A stretch of DNA of 64,000 bases, from the NCBI RefSeq assembly GCF_901709675.1, contig NC_051092.1:9936491-10000490 (forward strand). Direction: 5' to 3'. The notes beneath the pieces are model-generated. The model was given only the letters and a program-made list of their open reading frames with translations. It was not told where the DNA came from and searched no databases. The stretch is from Syngnathus acus. Taxonomy: Eukaryota; Chordata; Actinopteri; Syngnathiformes; Syngnathidae. Shown here piece by piece: positions 1-14,200 of the stretch. Each line of letters begins with the position of its first letter. The stretch's first letter is position 1. Position numbers and translations under genes: made by a program.

Positions 1-240
1 AGTGGCCAACATAAGCACAGTGACTGGTCAAAAACACAGAAAGAACACTGCAGGATCATAGCAATATCACTGATTGGTCTTGGGTTTTTATTGGTTATTC
101 TTTTACTAAAGAGGAATATTTATATTTTTGTATTTCTGTTTCGAGTTCAATTTTATTTCTGTTCCAAACTTTGTTTCAGCTACAGTTGTTTTTTTAAGTG
201 GTCCAAGTTGAGTTGAGTTTTAATTGTTAACCTCTGCCCA

Positions 241-2275
241 TTGTTCTTTACTCTGAGTAAGGCTAGCTTCGTAGCCAATGTTAAATTGAATCCTCCTTGC
301 TTCTCCGTAGATGAGTCTCTATCAGTTTCTACACACAACGCCAACGGATTTCTTGGAGATGTTTCGAGTCCAACAAGGCCATCGCTATCACCCTCGCCAC
401 CCTTTCTTACACCAGTCATAGGGAAGGAAAAGTCTCCTGGCACTCAACAACTAATTTCTCAACCCCACCATGAATCCTTCACTCTCAGTGATTTCAATGC
501 AAAAGAATTACAGCCTCTTTATACTCCATCATTGCATCCATCTCAACTTGTTTTGGGATCCTTTTCACAATTAGAGGAATCTAAAGTTTCAAGAGACTGG
601 AAGGTGGCCTGGATAAATTCTGCCAAACAAACTCTTTTGCAAACTCCTTCAGTATCTCTGATGCAAACTCAGTTAATTTCTTCAAGGTCTCCCGCTTTTG
701 AAAAGTCAACAGTAACACAGCTTAGTTTTGCAAAAGAAGAAATCAGTGATCCAAAAAAACCACATACAGCAACGACCTCACTACCTGGTGAACAAAGTGG
801 CACACTAGATTTTAGGAACACTTCATCAGATGAATCTTATATTCTAGATCATGTCTTAAGACACCCTACAAAGGGTCCAAGTACAATAAAGCATGAAAAC
901 TATCCACGCACAAGTGGTTCCCCAATCCCAGAGAATAAACCAGAGAACATTCTTCCCAAACCATATGAGATTTCAACCCCAAGTGACCATCTGCCTTTCA
1001 TGGACTCTCAATTTATTTCCCCATCATCTGAACCAACAGAAGAAGTTCCACCAGATGACTTCTACCCCACCAATAGCATGGACTTCGACTGGGGGAGTGG
1101 AGATTATATGGAGACGATAGCATTCAGTCCTGAAGAAGCGGACTACTCTCTGGCCACCAAGGTTCTCGATACGTACGATCAAGAGGACAATAGAGAACAT
1201 TACAACACAGCCTTTCCGTCCAGGGTGGGAACATCCCTCTCGTCCTTGCATCATCTTCATATCTTGCCGTCTTCAAGCCCAATGACAATGTATTCAACCC
1301 ACTTACTTCGAACATCAATGGATGCCTCTTATCCTTCTCCATTTCACTTCGCTGTAGATCACACACAAGAGGTTACTGCCACAATTAGCAGTGAGACATT
1401 AGAAGCATCAGATGTCATAGATTGGCCAGATACTTACAGTATTCAACCGACCGATGTGCTATTACCTGACATGAACAGCTTGGAGTATTACACCACACAG
1501 CTGACTAAGGAGAAGTCTGCTTCCAAGAGTAAAGCTGAACAAAGAGGGAACATCACTGTGCTGCCCATCAGTCCTTCAGACATCACGCCCAGCAGCAGCA
1601 TTACCACTGATGTAAAATTAATTGAGGATGACTCCTATAGTGGTTTGTCAGAATTTGAACCTCATGGTGAGACAACTGTCATAAGAACAGAGATTTTCAA
1701 TAGCTCAAAGCTTGATGGCCCCTCCTCCCTCTGGGCAACGCACATGTCAACTGCAGATTGGTCTGCAGGTACTCATACAGTTGGCCTGCACAGCTCTGTT
1801 GTTCTCCTACCCAGTCCTACAGAATTTTTGCCAGATGATGTAATGTCCTCCTTCTCTCTCACTGATGTCCAGTGGTTTGTCACAGAGGTCTTCCCACTAA
1901 GTACTACCCTGCACCCTACTTCAGTCTTCACTGCAACAATAGCGTTTTCCTCTGGACCTGCTGAGCATCCTTCAACTGAAAAAGCATTCAACATCACCTC
2001 ACTTTCATCCAATGAGTCCTTAACCTCTCCTGTGATGTTGGGTGATCAGGGAGTGACTAAAGATGAATTTGACAATCCAGCCACAATGACCTTGATTCCA
2101 ACCAACAGTGAAGCTAATACCTTCTCACCCATAGCCACATCTCCAAATGCCAACGCAAGTTCTCACCAAACTGACAACGTTACCCCTGTCATGGGTAGTG
2201 AGTGGCAGATTACAACTCAGACATCCAGACAGTACCTCTGCAATATTGAGAAGCCCGAGTATTTAATCACTATAG
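241..2275 (+). CDS. kiaa1549: KIAA1549 exon 1 of window: mucin-like ectodomain
   Basis: A 2-kb exon, open from 217 to the donor after 2275 (G|gtaag, phase 1). The left border is uncertain: usable AG acceptors lie just before 258, 267 and 275, and an in-frame stop at 214-216 rules out an earlier border. Composition is Ser/Thr/Pro-rich with scattered N-x-S/T sites, as expected for a long O-glycosylated stalk, and it ends with a short Cys-containing segment (YLCNIEKPEY). Size and position resemble the giant exon 2 of the family. Confidence 0.85.
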
Positions 2276-5200
2276 GTAAGTCATTTTGTTCTCCTTTAAG
2301 TTGCACTTGATCTGTCCTGGTGTGCAATTAAGGACCTTTGAGGATATTTCCAAATTGATTTTTGATGGCTATACTGTAGGTAAATCACCATGCAAGATCT
2401 GAAACAATAATATATATTATTTATATATCATTTGACTTTGTTTTACTGTAAAGGTTTGCCATCTGGGACCAAAGTTGAAGATGCCAAATTTCAAGTCGAA
2501 GAGATTCTGAAGCGGGAATTCAACAAATCGTTTGAGTTACAGGTACCTTATTATCATCAGTGGAGTTAGAAATGTTCTTTATTGATTTTGTACTGTAAAT
2601 ACAGTGATACCTTTAGCTCAAATCATCATTCCATATTGCAGTGAATGGAAACTGTTCTCTCACCCCTCCAAGTTGCAATAGTTTGTTATTTTTCGCAGAC
2701 GTTAAAGATTCTATTCCTGTGAGACTCGTCTATACGTGTGTTGCTCCACGTTAGCTTCAAAATATTCATTGTCTAAAGAGATAACTACCGCAATGCTACT
2801 TTTTTTTTTTGTCCGTCTATGATGATTAACGTTGTTTGTCAACATTAACGTTGCGAAAGTTTTGCCAGGTAGTGTTTGTACTTTGGTTTAACGCTCGTTT
2901 GTGTAGTGTATTGTTCATTATCTGCTGCGTCTTTTGTCGTTCGCTTCCACCATTGTGTTTGTAACTCAAATTTTTACTCGTAACTTAAGAAAAAAAAACG
3001 TCTGAGCAACAACTCGTGTCACAAAAAACTAACCCTCCTAAGTCAAAATACAAATGTATTGTTATATATTTTTATTCACATCACTTGCGTCCTGTACTGA
3101 CGAGCAAATGTAACAAAACAGAAAACTTTATTGCTTTGTATGTCAAGGTTATAGAGCCACCACCAAAGTTTGTATTTCGGGTCATGTCCGATCCAGTTGT
3201 GTACACAGCCATATCTGTCATCAACGCCTTACAAAGGTCAGGACGCCACTTCCTGTATGTGTCGCCTCACTGGATGACACAAGACAATAAATATCAAGTA
3301 CACACAGGTGAATTTGCTTTCTAAGAATTCAACATAATATTTTGCTATCATACTCTGCTTAAATTCCTTCATCCTCTCCCAATGTGCAGTGCTTCAGTTT
3401 GTTCCAGGTCACATTGATGTACGATTTTGCGACTTCAGTGAGCGCATTGAGCAAGGTTTGACCATGGCCTTTGCAGAAGTGTGTCAGCGCTCCAAGGCAT
3501 CAACCAATTTCACAGTGCATGTAAGTGGAGCAAAATGGTGAGCACAAGAAATACAACCTTGCACTTTGATTTAAAATAGAGTAATAATACTAGTAGTAAA
3601 AATCAAAGAAACAACACTCGTGTGGGTTTCCTTTCCTATTTGCAAGCAAAATCGGTGTTGTTCAAATCATAATCAATCAATCTTTTGAAAGAGAAGAGAA
3701 TGATTGCTGAAATTATTTCAGATTGTTGCAGCACGTATACAGAGTGACAGCCTGTTAAAAATCTACTCATAATCATTTTTTCCTAGCATAGTCTCACAAA
3801 AACCTATTTTTTTGTCAAAGCATCCTCTGGGTGCCTGAGGATCCGAACCTCAACATTCAGAGATTCTAATTCAGAAAATTCTGTCGTTTTCTATTCCTGT
3901 CTAGTACATAGCAAATATTTGTGAATTACCTATTGTTAGCTAGACCCCAAACATACTCTGTTTCTTCATGCTCCAGTTGTTGAGGATTATAGGAGATTTT
4001 TGTTAATAAAGGGTTTATTTGGTTAAGTACAGAGTTGGCTTGTGTAGAATTTTATGTAACCCAATGTTGTGGCTGCTTTAGGATTGTTTAGGAATTTGTT
4101 GCAGAACAGATTTGTTTCATGAATAACTAACCAAGAATGCCCTCGGCCAAACTGCCCAATTATATGCCCTACTTTTGGTTAACTAAAGGTTAACGCTTTC
4201 AGAGATTGACAATCTTTTCTATGAAGTAAAGCTTTTTCCTTTACAGTACATGTAGACCATGTAAAATGAACATGATTGTCAAATTGTGCTACAGATAATG
4301 AATATTACCATGGCTGTTCCTAAAAATCTGGAACTGGGGAGGTACCCAGTAGACATCACCTTCACTGTGCAGAGCCCCCAGGGTTATCGAATGGGATCAG
4401 AGGTCAGCATTGCTCTAATGAAGCTCACCAAGGTGGAATTCAGCTATTACATGGGCTTCCCTGTCTTGCAGATTGCAGAGCGTAAGTCTTACAGAGCTTA
4501 TTTTTATAATAGCATTTTTCACTGAATTGTATAGAACTCGGTTATATGACCTGTCTTTCGATGTTATGACACTCTGATGTTTTTTTCTCCCCACATCAAA
4601 AGCCTTTCATTATCCAAAGTTAAACACGAGCCAGTCCCTTCGCTCCTCCTGGGTGAGAACAGGTAAGATGCTTTCAGTTAATTGCAATCTGCCATACAGT
4701 AAATCATGTTGGGCAACTTTGGTTTGAAATGTAAATTCTGCATAGCTTCATTCAGCTTTTCTTCATTATAGTTCTCTTGGGAGTGCCGGACAGTGAAGTG
4801 GGCCAGAGGACCTTTCAAGCCAACATCGAGCGTAGGGTGGCCATGGTACTTGGGGAAGCCATGGGACTAGTCAGACGTGTCAAGAGAGCCACCGACGTTG
4901 GCAATAGCAGCGTTCAGGTGTATATACTGTCTTTTTAGATTTTAAAACTTTTATTTTGTCGGTGACCCTTATGTGTCAGAGTGAATGTCTAACATGTATT
5001 TTGAGTGTTGATTAGTTTCTTAATTTGGCAAAAAAAAATAATCTGTGATGATCTTCTGAACATTATGATGCTACTGAGTTGGCAAGAATGACCCCTTGAG
5101 CATTTGTCTGTTTGCAAATTGATGACTGAACATTAAAGAAGATTTCATCCTTGTGCCATTTCCCTAATGCAAGTCCTAACTACCTTGCTACCCAAGTGAG

Positions 5201-8200
5201 TACTGAGGGTTCCTTATTTGAGCTTTTTAGTGTTCATGTAAGCACTGAAAGCCTCACTGCTTTACTAATCAGGCTGGAGCTTTTGTGGGGCTGCCCTGCA
5301 CCTGCTCATCAGCCTCACATGGAGCGAGATGGGGCCTTGTCCCCATGGCAACAGCATCCCATTCAGCCCCCATTCAGAGACCACAACTGCACAAAGTGTT
5401 GTTGCTTTTCTTCCCTGTGACCCTCCTTGATGCTTCCTGCGAGCTGCAAAAATCAGATAAATTATTCATTCTTTCTCTTTCACTGTGCTTGCGTTTTGCG
5501 TTTGGCACAATGAAGAGATTTTAGAGGGCAGACAGAGATTGGTGTTTGGTAAAATATTTACCCATCAGAGGAATGAGACATGAATAACAGAAATGTCTTA
5601 AACTGGGATGTTGCCAGAGTGTTGACTATGAGTAGTAACCTAACTGTGCCAGACCTTTCTGGCTTGCTGTGTCACAAAATCAGAACGCACTTTGGGAGCA
5701 GTCGTTAAATGACAGCTCAAAAGTGTTCATGGATGCGCCGTGCTGGCCATTTCATGATAGCGAGGGTATGCCCTTGAAGGCATTCAGATTCTCAGCCTGT
5801 GTGTGGATGTCATCGTATTTCATTCATAAATATGACAACAGTAGGAATTATTGTAGAAACCAATTCATTGAGCCCGTTATTCCATTATTTAGTGGTTATC
5901 ATTCAGGGTCGAGGATCGCACGTTAGCTGATTTTTGTGTCAATTCATAGGTTGTGAGCATGAACCGGCCTGTAGGTGCAGACCATCCCTTGGAAGTTGTG
6001 TATTTTGTGGAGCGCCCCGATGGCCAGAGGGTTCCTGCTGTTGAAATGGTCAACATTCTCAACAGCTTGGATGTCCAAAAAGCGGCTATCATCTTGGGGT
6101 ATCGTGTTGAGGGCATTTTGGCACAACGTGAGTATCTTCATTGTGGCAATTTATTGATAGGGTATCTTGTTTGAAGCCAAGGTTCACTTGCCTCCAATTA
6201 TCGAATATCTTATTTATCATTGTTTTAAAATAACAAACACACATGGACCAAACTGTTGGTACTTTACCATATTGACAGAAATATGGGTCAACAGGTGCCG
6301 AAGTTCCACTGAAAGATAAAGAAAATGTTACAATGCAATCATATCAGTGATCATTGTGCGTTTTACACAAAAACTTGCAGGAAACTTCTAGCTCCATGTG
6401 ATCCTTCTTGTGAGTTAATTACATTCCCTTGCATGCAATGTACCAGCAGTCTGACGCTAAAGAAGGGACAACGGTCCCTCTGCTCTCAGGCTGGCTGTTT
6501 TTACTTAATTAACACCCCCAAGGGATAAAGCAAGTTTATTTCAAGGAAGAAATGTTAAAATTACAGCTAAGAGTCAAGAACCAACTCTCAACAACAAATT
6601 CCATCTCCTTGTGTGTGGCCTAACTGAGTGTAACTTCTGTCTGTTACACGTCAGCTGTGGAGAAGATGCCGTCGTCACCTTCTGACACTGAGAACCCCAA
6701 CATGTGGATCATCATCGGAGTGGTGATTCCTCTCTTGCTGGTCATGATCATCATTGCCATACTCTACTGGAAATTGTGTCGGATAGACAAGCTGGAGTTC
6801 CAACCAGATGCCATGGCATCCATCCAGCAGAGACAGAAGGTAGATCATATGTTGCTATGCCACTCAGTGATGGTGTGAATGCAAATGATACTGCTTGTCT
6901 GTCTCTATATGAGCACCTGATGGACACAGCCTTTGGCCTGAGGTCAGTTTGGATAGTCTCCATCTTCCTGCAAGCCAGTATAGTAAAAGTTGTATAAATA
7001 ATTACTCTCGGACAAAGCTATTTTTTTCTTCCAAGAAAAACATGGCATATAACATAAGTCCCGTAACAGCACCACAGACAGCAGTATTCTTTCTGAGCTG
7101 CTCATTCCTCAGGCAAGTCCCGACTCCCGACATCATTAAATAGTACTTCAATGTATTTTTGGGATCCCTGTCTCACCAGGCAATGTTTGATTTGTCTGTC
7201 TAGTTTCGGTCCTCTTCTACCAGTAAATGCTCTGCTTTGAAGCCCACGTACCCATGTTGATGGTTAAATGTACAAAAGAAACCAATTTAACTTCACTATC
7301 TCTCACTTAATACCACTCACCCCTCTGCTCCCTCATAAACTTCCGTTCACCAGGCACTACCTCAACATGAGAGGGCTATTGATTTTAGTAAAGCTGAAGA
7401 GTGGACATATGAGGAGGAAGAAGCGGAGTATGAAGATGAAGAGAATGAGGAGGAGGAAATCACTGTTAAAAACAGAAAGGTATCGAATAGTAGGTGCAGA
7501 GTAGTGTTTGGTAGTTTGTCAAATGACTGTGTGCTTGCTGTCCTGACTGTTGTTGTTGCTACATTTATATTAAGGCAACTACTGTTTCTTTACTATTAAA
7601 AAAACTGCATAGCTACACATGGGAAGAATCTGTCCTGTCAACCGTTGCTTTTGCTTAGGGAACACTCACTCTAAAGAGCAAAGACATTACAAGCAGTGAG
7701 GAGGAAGAAGAAGAGGAGGAGGAGGAAGATGATGAAGGAGTTTATGATGATGAGGAGGAGGAAGAAGAAGAAATGAAGAAGCCTGAAACAAAACCATTCA
7801 AAGCAGAAGAAACGAATGGAGTAAAATCCAAGGCAGTACAAAAGAGAAGCGAGAAGATACAGAAAGAAGAGAGAATGACAGTCGCCTCCAAAGAGAGGCG
7901 GGGCAAGCAGGAGGTACAGGATGTAGTCTAGTAGCCAGACAGATCGATGTGTTTGTAGCTTCACTGGACATTAGGACCATGCTTTGCTGTCTGTAAACTG
8001 TGTGTCATGTCAGTATAGTAGTTGTCGGTGTTTTTTTCTCTGTAGGGGTGTATGATATCATTTTGTTGAAGTAGTAGATTTATAGATGAGTTTGTTGTTG
8101 GTGTGGCTAAAATTTGTAATTTATGAAGGGAATATTACCAGATTAATAGCCCACTGAGTATTTTTTGCTTCAGTGTGGGCTACACAAAGTGGCTCTATGT

Positions 8201-11200
8201 TTCCTTTGTGTGCATTTGGGATCATTCTTTCAACAGAGTGTCACACGTGTTTTTTAAGGCAGCCCTGCCAAGGCAGAAACTTGTAACCTTGCTGCTGTCG
8301 ACTTTCAGCCTTTGGTAGCACTCCCTATTATGTCTTCTTAACCAACCCAAAGTTGTATTGCATTGTATTGTATTGTAAATGTCTCTGTTTCAGTTACAGG
8401 CCCCCAGTGTGAAAGGCTTTGACTTTGCTAAGCTGCATCTTGGCCAGCACAACAAAGATGATGTTATGGTGGTCCAGGAATCTGTCCCAGCAGGGCCTCT
8501 GCCCATTTCAGATAAGGAAGGCCCTAGTCCTTCCCAGAATGGGGATGTCCCTACCCCCATATCCAAAAACTCTGCTTCCTCAACCAGAGCGTCCCGCAGC
8601 TTTCGAAGACGAGAGAGGTCAGTGATCCTGGCAGTGCAGGGGGGTGGGTCGGGGAACCGAAGCAAGAAAAGAATAACATGATATAAACAACATTAACCTT
8701 CTCTCCATTGTTTTAATGTTCCACTGTTAGTGGTTGAATGAAGCCAAAGAAATACACGCAATGTTGAGATCAACTTTCAAAGTACTTTCTTAGTGTATAA
8801 ATTGGTTGTTTTCTGTTATAGGTTGTAGCTAAAGAAAAAAAATAGGCCTACTAGCTGGATAATCAGCTACATTATATGCCATAGTAAGCCAATGTGATTA
8901 CACCACTGTAGGGTTCATGTTAAGGGTTAAAATCTTAACAGAAATTGGCTCTAATAATAATCATCATCATCTTCATAATGATAATAATCTTACCAGTGAT
9001 ACTGCTTGAAGTGTGTATGTTTTGTTGTTGTTGTTGTTCATTTTTGAAACCTCAAGCAATAAAATGATTATCCTCACAGTTTACTCAGCCAGCCAGACAC
9101 AAAGCTTTGACAGATCAATAATTGACATACAAGACTAGGAGGGCTTCCTTTTTGCCTGGTATTCTGCCACAGATTTTGTTTTGTTGTTGTTGTTGTTGTC
9201 GACCTTGTCATCTGTTTGTATTATCTTACAAATGTCACTGCTTTGACCTTGAAGGAAAACTGATGTTTTATTATTATGTAGCATATCCCAGCACGCAAGC
9301 CCATCCTCAGGCGTCAATTATTCATTTAAGTGTGTGTTTTGTGCTTAGGATCTCACCATCAGACGGTGATTCCGTGGTGAGTGACCGCTCCAGTGGACGC
9401 GAGTCAACTGAGGAGAACCTGAGAGCCCAGGCCACACCCAGTGACAGCAAGCAGACACGTAAGGTCCCCATCAATGTTTTAAATGGCAAGAGGCCCTGGC
9501 AACACTCAAACCTTTTCTCAACACAGCAAAAGAGGGGGAGAGGAATATAAACACTGAAAAGAGCAGTGAGATGATTTAATTTTTTGTCTCCTAACAGTAT
9601 TTTACTGGAAATGTATCATAAAATAGTACTTATAGGGTAAACCAGAACACAACATGAAAGACAAATATTTTGAGTCCAAAATAAGTCCAGAAAAGCAAAA
9701 GAAGGAAAACAAAAAGCGGAAGTTATTTTGACAGCTTGTCGACAGATTGAAGGTTGCAGTGCCACTCTGAGACGTACTGGAGCCAGCTAGAAGCAGTCAG
9801 GCACACTGCAGCCTGTCTGACCTCACCCACACAGGACTGACCTCTGCTTTGTTTTGTTGTTGTTTTTTCCACTGATAAATCTTTTCCTGTAGTTCGTTAT
9901 GGTGTTGAGATACATGCACCCCAATGTTGAGGGACTATTTTTAAAGTATGAGGTTTCCGTCACTCGTACTAAATGAACTCATGACCACCTTAGGAAAAGC
10001 TGTTATCATTCACACTGTGTCCCTCTTTGTCATGCCGCTTTGTTTGCTTTGGATTTTAACACGTGGGTCCCTATTTTCATCGTGGAGCGCAAAGTGCCGT
10101 GCACCTGTGTGCATGGGTGGAATTTTCTTTTGTTCGCTATTTTCATAAATGGGCGCAGGACGAAATGGGCGCTTGCGCTGTTATGGGACTGAACACAAGT
10201 GACTCGATTGAAGGCCCGAGTCCCCATCGGTTTATCAACTTGAGCAAGGATTGATCTTTTCCAATAAACCTGTCTTTTCTTTCTATTGCGTTGCAGGCAA
10301 AAATAAAATTGGTAAGACTTTCTTTTCTTTTCGTCTGTCTTCCGTGAATGTCCCTTTGTGTTGTTTGTTTCTGTTTTACCCTCGTGCTTATCTTGTTCCC
10401 ACCATTCATCACTGTCAGCCCAACTGTCAGTCGCACAAAATAAATGTTGCTAGTGAAATAAAAAGGTCAACTTTTTTTGTATTGACCCTAATTGTACTTT
10501 CTACCAGATATCCTAGTTTGACTTAACATGGTCATTTAGACTTTTGAAGACCTATTCAAGACCTTTAAACTGTTTGTCATTTCTGCCTCAACAGGTCCTC
10601 CTCCTACAAATGGCCTCAATGAACAGACGTCATCTGCCTCCATATTTGAACATGTTGACCGAATGTCGCGGGCCACAGATGTAAGCCGAAGACTACCCAA
10701 CAAAGTGCAGCTTATTGCTATGCAACCTATGACGCTCCCACCCCTCAACAGCCACACTGCCACTGGCAAATTGCCTGAGACCAACAAAATAAACAAGGAG
10801 GTTCGCCTTTCTCAGTCCTCATATTTATATTTGCGGGTTGATAAACCCAAAAGTTCACATTTCCTTTCTACTTGATGTGTCTTCTCATCAGATCCAAGTA
10901 GCAATGAGGCAGAAATCAGAGATTGAGCATCATCGAAACAAGATCCGCCTGCGTGCCAAAAGGAAGGGTCACTATGATTTTCCTGCAATGGATGACATAG
11001 ACCTTGCAGACACCAAAGACCAGGATCACAGTTACCATAAAACACAGATGCAGATGGATAAGATCCTGGATCAAAATGCACAGATTTCCTCCATCTTCAA
11101 AGAACCGCAAAAAGGGTGGGTGTAGCCTTTTATTCTTAGTTGTAATGTGTGTACGAATGTATATATACACACGCATGCACATACATACATACATATATAC

Positions 11201-14200
11201 ATACATACATAACCTACATACACACAATTCGATGACCTTTTATTTCATTTCCAGTGCTCGAGGGAGGCGCTCTCCAAAACAGAGGATAAAGGAGCAGTCA
11301 AATGGAGGATTGACAGATGCAGACAAAGATCACCTCATCACTGAAGACACTGAAGCTGTTTATAGGAAATATCCTGGGGTGAACAACGTGGCTTATGTAG
11401 TAAGTTTTAATATCAGTGCCTGGTCATCAAAACCTTTTCTGTGTATAGAATACCCCAACATTTTATTGAGCCTTAACGCCGTCCATTTTTCTTGTGTTCA
11501 TTTCAGTCGGACCCTGACCAAGCCCCAGGGTTGACCCACAGAAGCCCATCCCCCACAGATGAAGTTTTTGTCGATCCCACTTCCTCACCTCCTGGACATG
11601 CCCCTCCACCACCACCCTACATGCCTCCACAGCCCTCCATTGAAGAGGCGCGTCAGCAGATGCATTCGCTGCTGGATGACGCCTTTGCCCTGGTGTCACC
11701 CACTTCCCAGGGCAGTTCGGCAGGGGTGACTCTTCCAGGGGTCAATGTCAATACTTCTGATTCCAGTCCTCCAGGCCGTGACGCCCGACCTTGGGGCACC
11801 TCCCATCAACCCCTTGGCCCTTCTTACACTGGTGTAAGTAACTTATTGTGGTGGCAGAGACAAAAATACCACAATATGTCAATTTGTATCCTTTATGTGC
11901 TTTAAAATCACAGTCTTCCATTTACATTCCCTTACTTTTTTCACTTGAATTAATTACCAGAATGACGCTTATACAGTAGTTTCAAACTAATCTTTGCAAA
12001 CGAATCAGCCAAGTATAGATCTTCTGTTGGCCTCCTATATAAACCCGTAAGTTCCCTTTAAAACTAAGGTGCAACATGAATGTTCACTCCATATGCTTGA
12101 TCTTGAGCTGCTTTTGTAGCAAAAATAAAAAGTACCGCTGTTTGTAACTTGAGCTTTGGAAGAATTCATCCAAACTTAAAAATTGCTTATAGATATCTCA
12201 TTTGTTATGTCTGTCATTACTGATCCATTCTCTCTGTTCCCCTCAGAAATTCAGCGACCTGAGTGTGTCTCCTCCTCTGGTTCAAGGCTTAATACCAAGG
12301 TTAGGAAAGCATTCAATTGACGTCATTTATTGAGCCTTAGTGGATTTTCATTTTCAAATCCTGTTATTGATCACTGCTGAATAATATCTACTTTGCCTTG
12401 TTTCCTCCACCATCCACCACGTCAAATGTATGAATAATTTAAGGGGTCATTTTTATTTTATCGGTTTAATGGAACAGTCCGACGGTCTCTTAGCTATCCC
12501 CCGAAACACGAAGGCACTCTAGCATATGAACACACCACATATTCACATGCAATATGGTCTTTTCCTGGAAAGTAGAGCACTGGGCCACAGCCGCTTGATA
12601 TAAATAAGTGAACAATTCGTCATGTACATTAGACAAAAGTGATGGACTTATCGTAACAAACTCTCCTGCATGTTCTCTTGCATGACTTGAGGTTTGGAGG
12701 CTTGATTTCTTTAAAGCGTTAAAAAAATAAAAAGTAACATTCTGCGTGTTCTCTAGGCAGGACCGTGGTCTGAGTTACCTATCCCCAGTAGAGGCAGCAG
12801 GGCCTGGGGAGCATCTCCAGCTCGACAGCCTTTACTCCAGCAGAGGCCTCTATGCCGACGAGCTGCCTACATCGGCTCGACCGCGGCCAGTAGGAGGCAC
12901 TCCAGGTAAAGCTGGAAACCGTTCTCAAATTGCCCTCTTTCATTACATGTGCATTTTATATAAGAAATCATAGTATTGTCACTGCTAGAATTGTCTACTG
13001 GACTAAAACAAGGTACACGCGTACAGATTTTAAATGTCTGTTTTTTTGTTTTTTTTTAAATGTGAGACCCTGCAAATGACAGAGACTTGTTGGTATACTT
13101 AAAATGAACAACAAAGTACACCACACACTACATTTGTCATAGTAGCAAGACGGACCTCTGTGAGGAAGCATAAGCAGGGAGCATCAAGACTGCCATTAAA
13201 TACAAAGAAGAAAATGTTCTCTTATTAGAAGAAGCTATGTTAGCTGCTTATTATATGTGAAAGCACAAAAAAAAACTTCCTTGCAACTGAATTTACAATA
13301 CCCATTTTGTCAGTTATGACTTGGGAGACACATTATACGTTGAACACAACTAGTCTTGTAACAGTTTGCTATCGCGTCTCTGGTTTGTCAATTATATAGG
13401 GGGGAGGTCGGTAGGGTCGTGTCAACCTGAAAGACTTAGCTCCTCTTAAATTATTAAAGGCAGTGAAGTGAGGCTTCCACTAATAGTATTATGCATTGAC
13501 TGTACAGAGTCAATCTCACACTGACAGAGACAAACACACAATAAAGTTTGCAGCAAAATGAAATTGGTGACAGCAGACTGATGTCATGTAATAAATCCCT
13601 TGTGTGTGTGTGCAGGCGCCCAGCTTCATCATCTTACACAGGTTGGTCTGTCCAGCCGTATAAATGGCTATCCCGTCGGGTTCAGGGGTTATCCAGGATG
13701 GACAGATAGACAGAATGGAGGCATCAGCTGGAACAACTACCATGAGGACAGTTACTGCAGAGTACTACCAGATAACAGTGCAGTAAGTGCAACCACCTAA
13801 ATACATTTCTACTCTTATGTATGTTCCATGGATGTATATTTCTTAAAATACTACTCACTTACTCTTCAGGGAGGTTCTTGTACTTTATTGCAGATTGAGA
13901 ACTTCCATGAAATTTTTATTTTTTTTTCCCACAAACAATATATGCCACTGCAGTAGTTTACAACACTGTAAAATGTCACTTTTTCACACTGACAGATGCT
14001 TATTATAGCCACATAGGTTAACCAAAATATTAGAGACCCTTCTCAGTATGGTTTAGTGCACTACAGTCATAAACATAACAATATTACATCATACAGTATG
14101 AGGGCGGAGATAATGTTTTGGTTGTTCTACTGTTTTTTTTTACATTAGTAACATTATAAGGCACAAACTAGGCCATAGATTATTTTATTCCGCAAAATGC

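Larger units (their letters stand above)
2543..5949 (+). other. KIAA1549 introns 2-7
   Basis: Introns 2543-3147, 3521-4294 and 4918-5949 exceed 500 bases. Apart from the X-box patch near 5339 I see no repeat, RNA gene or extra exon. Confidence 0.5.

Noticed and set aside
178-216. tttcag acceptor at 175-180 as left border of the first KIAA1549 exon
   Set aside because: The reading frame has a stop at 214-216, so the exon must start later.
5151-5524. Overlapping open frames of about 80-90 codons in KIAA1549 intron 7
   Set aside because: No acceptor and donor in phase with exons 7 and 8, and the direct 4917 to 5950 join already keeps frame.
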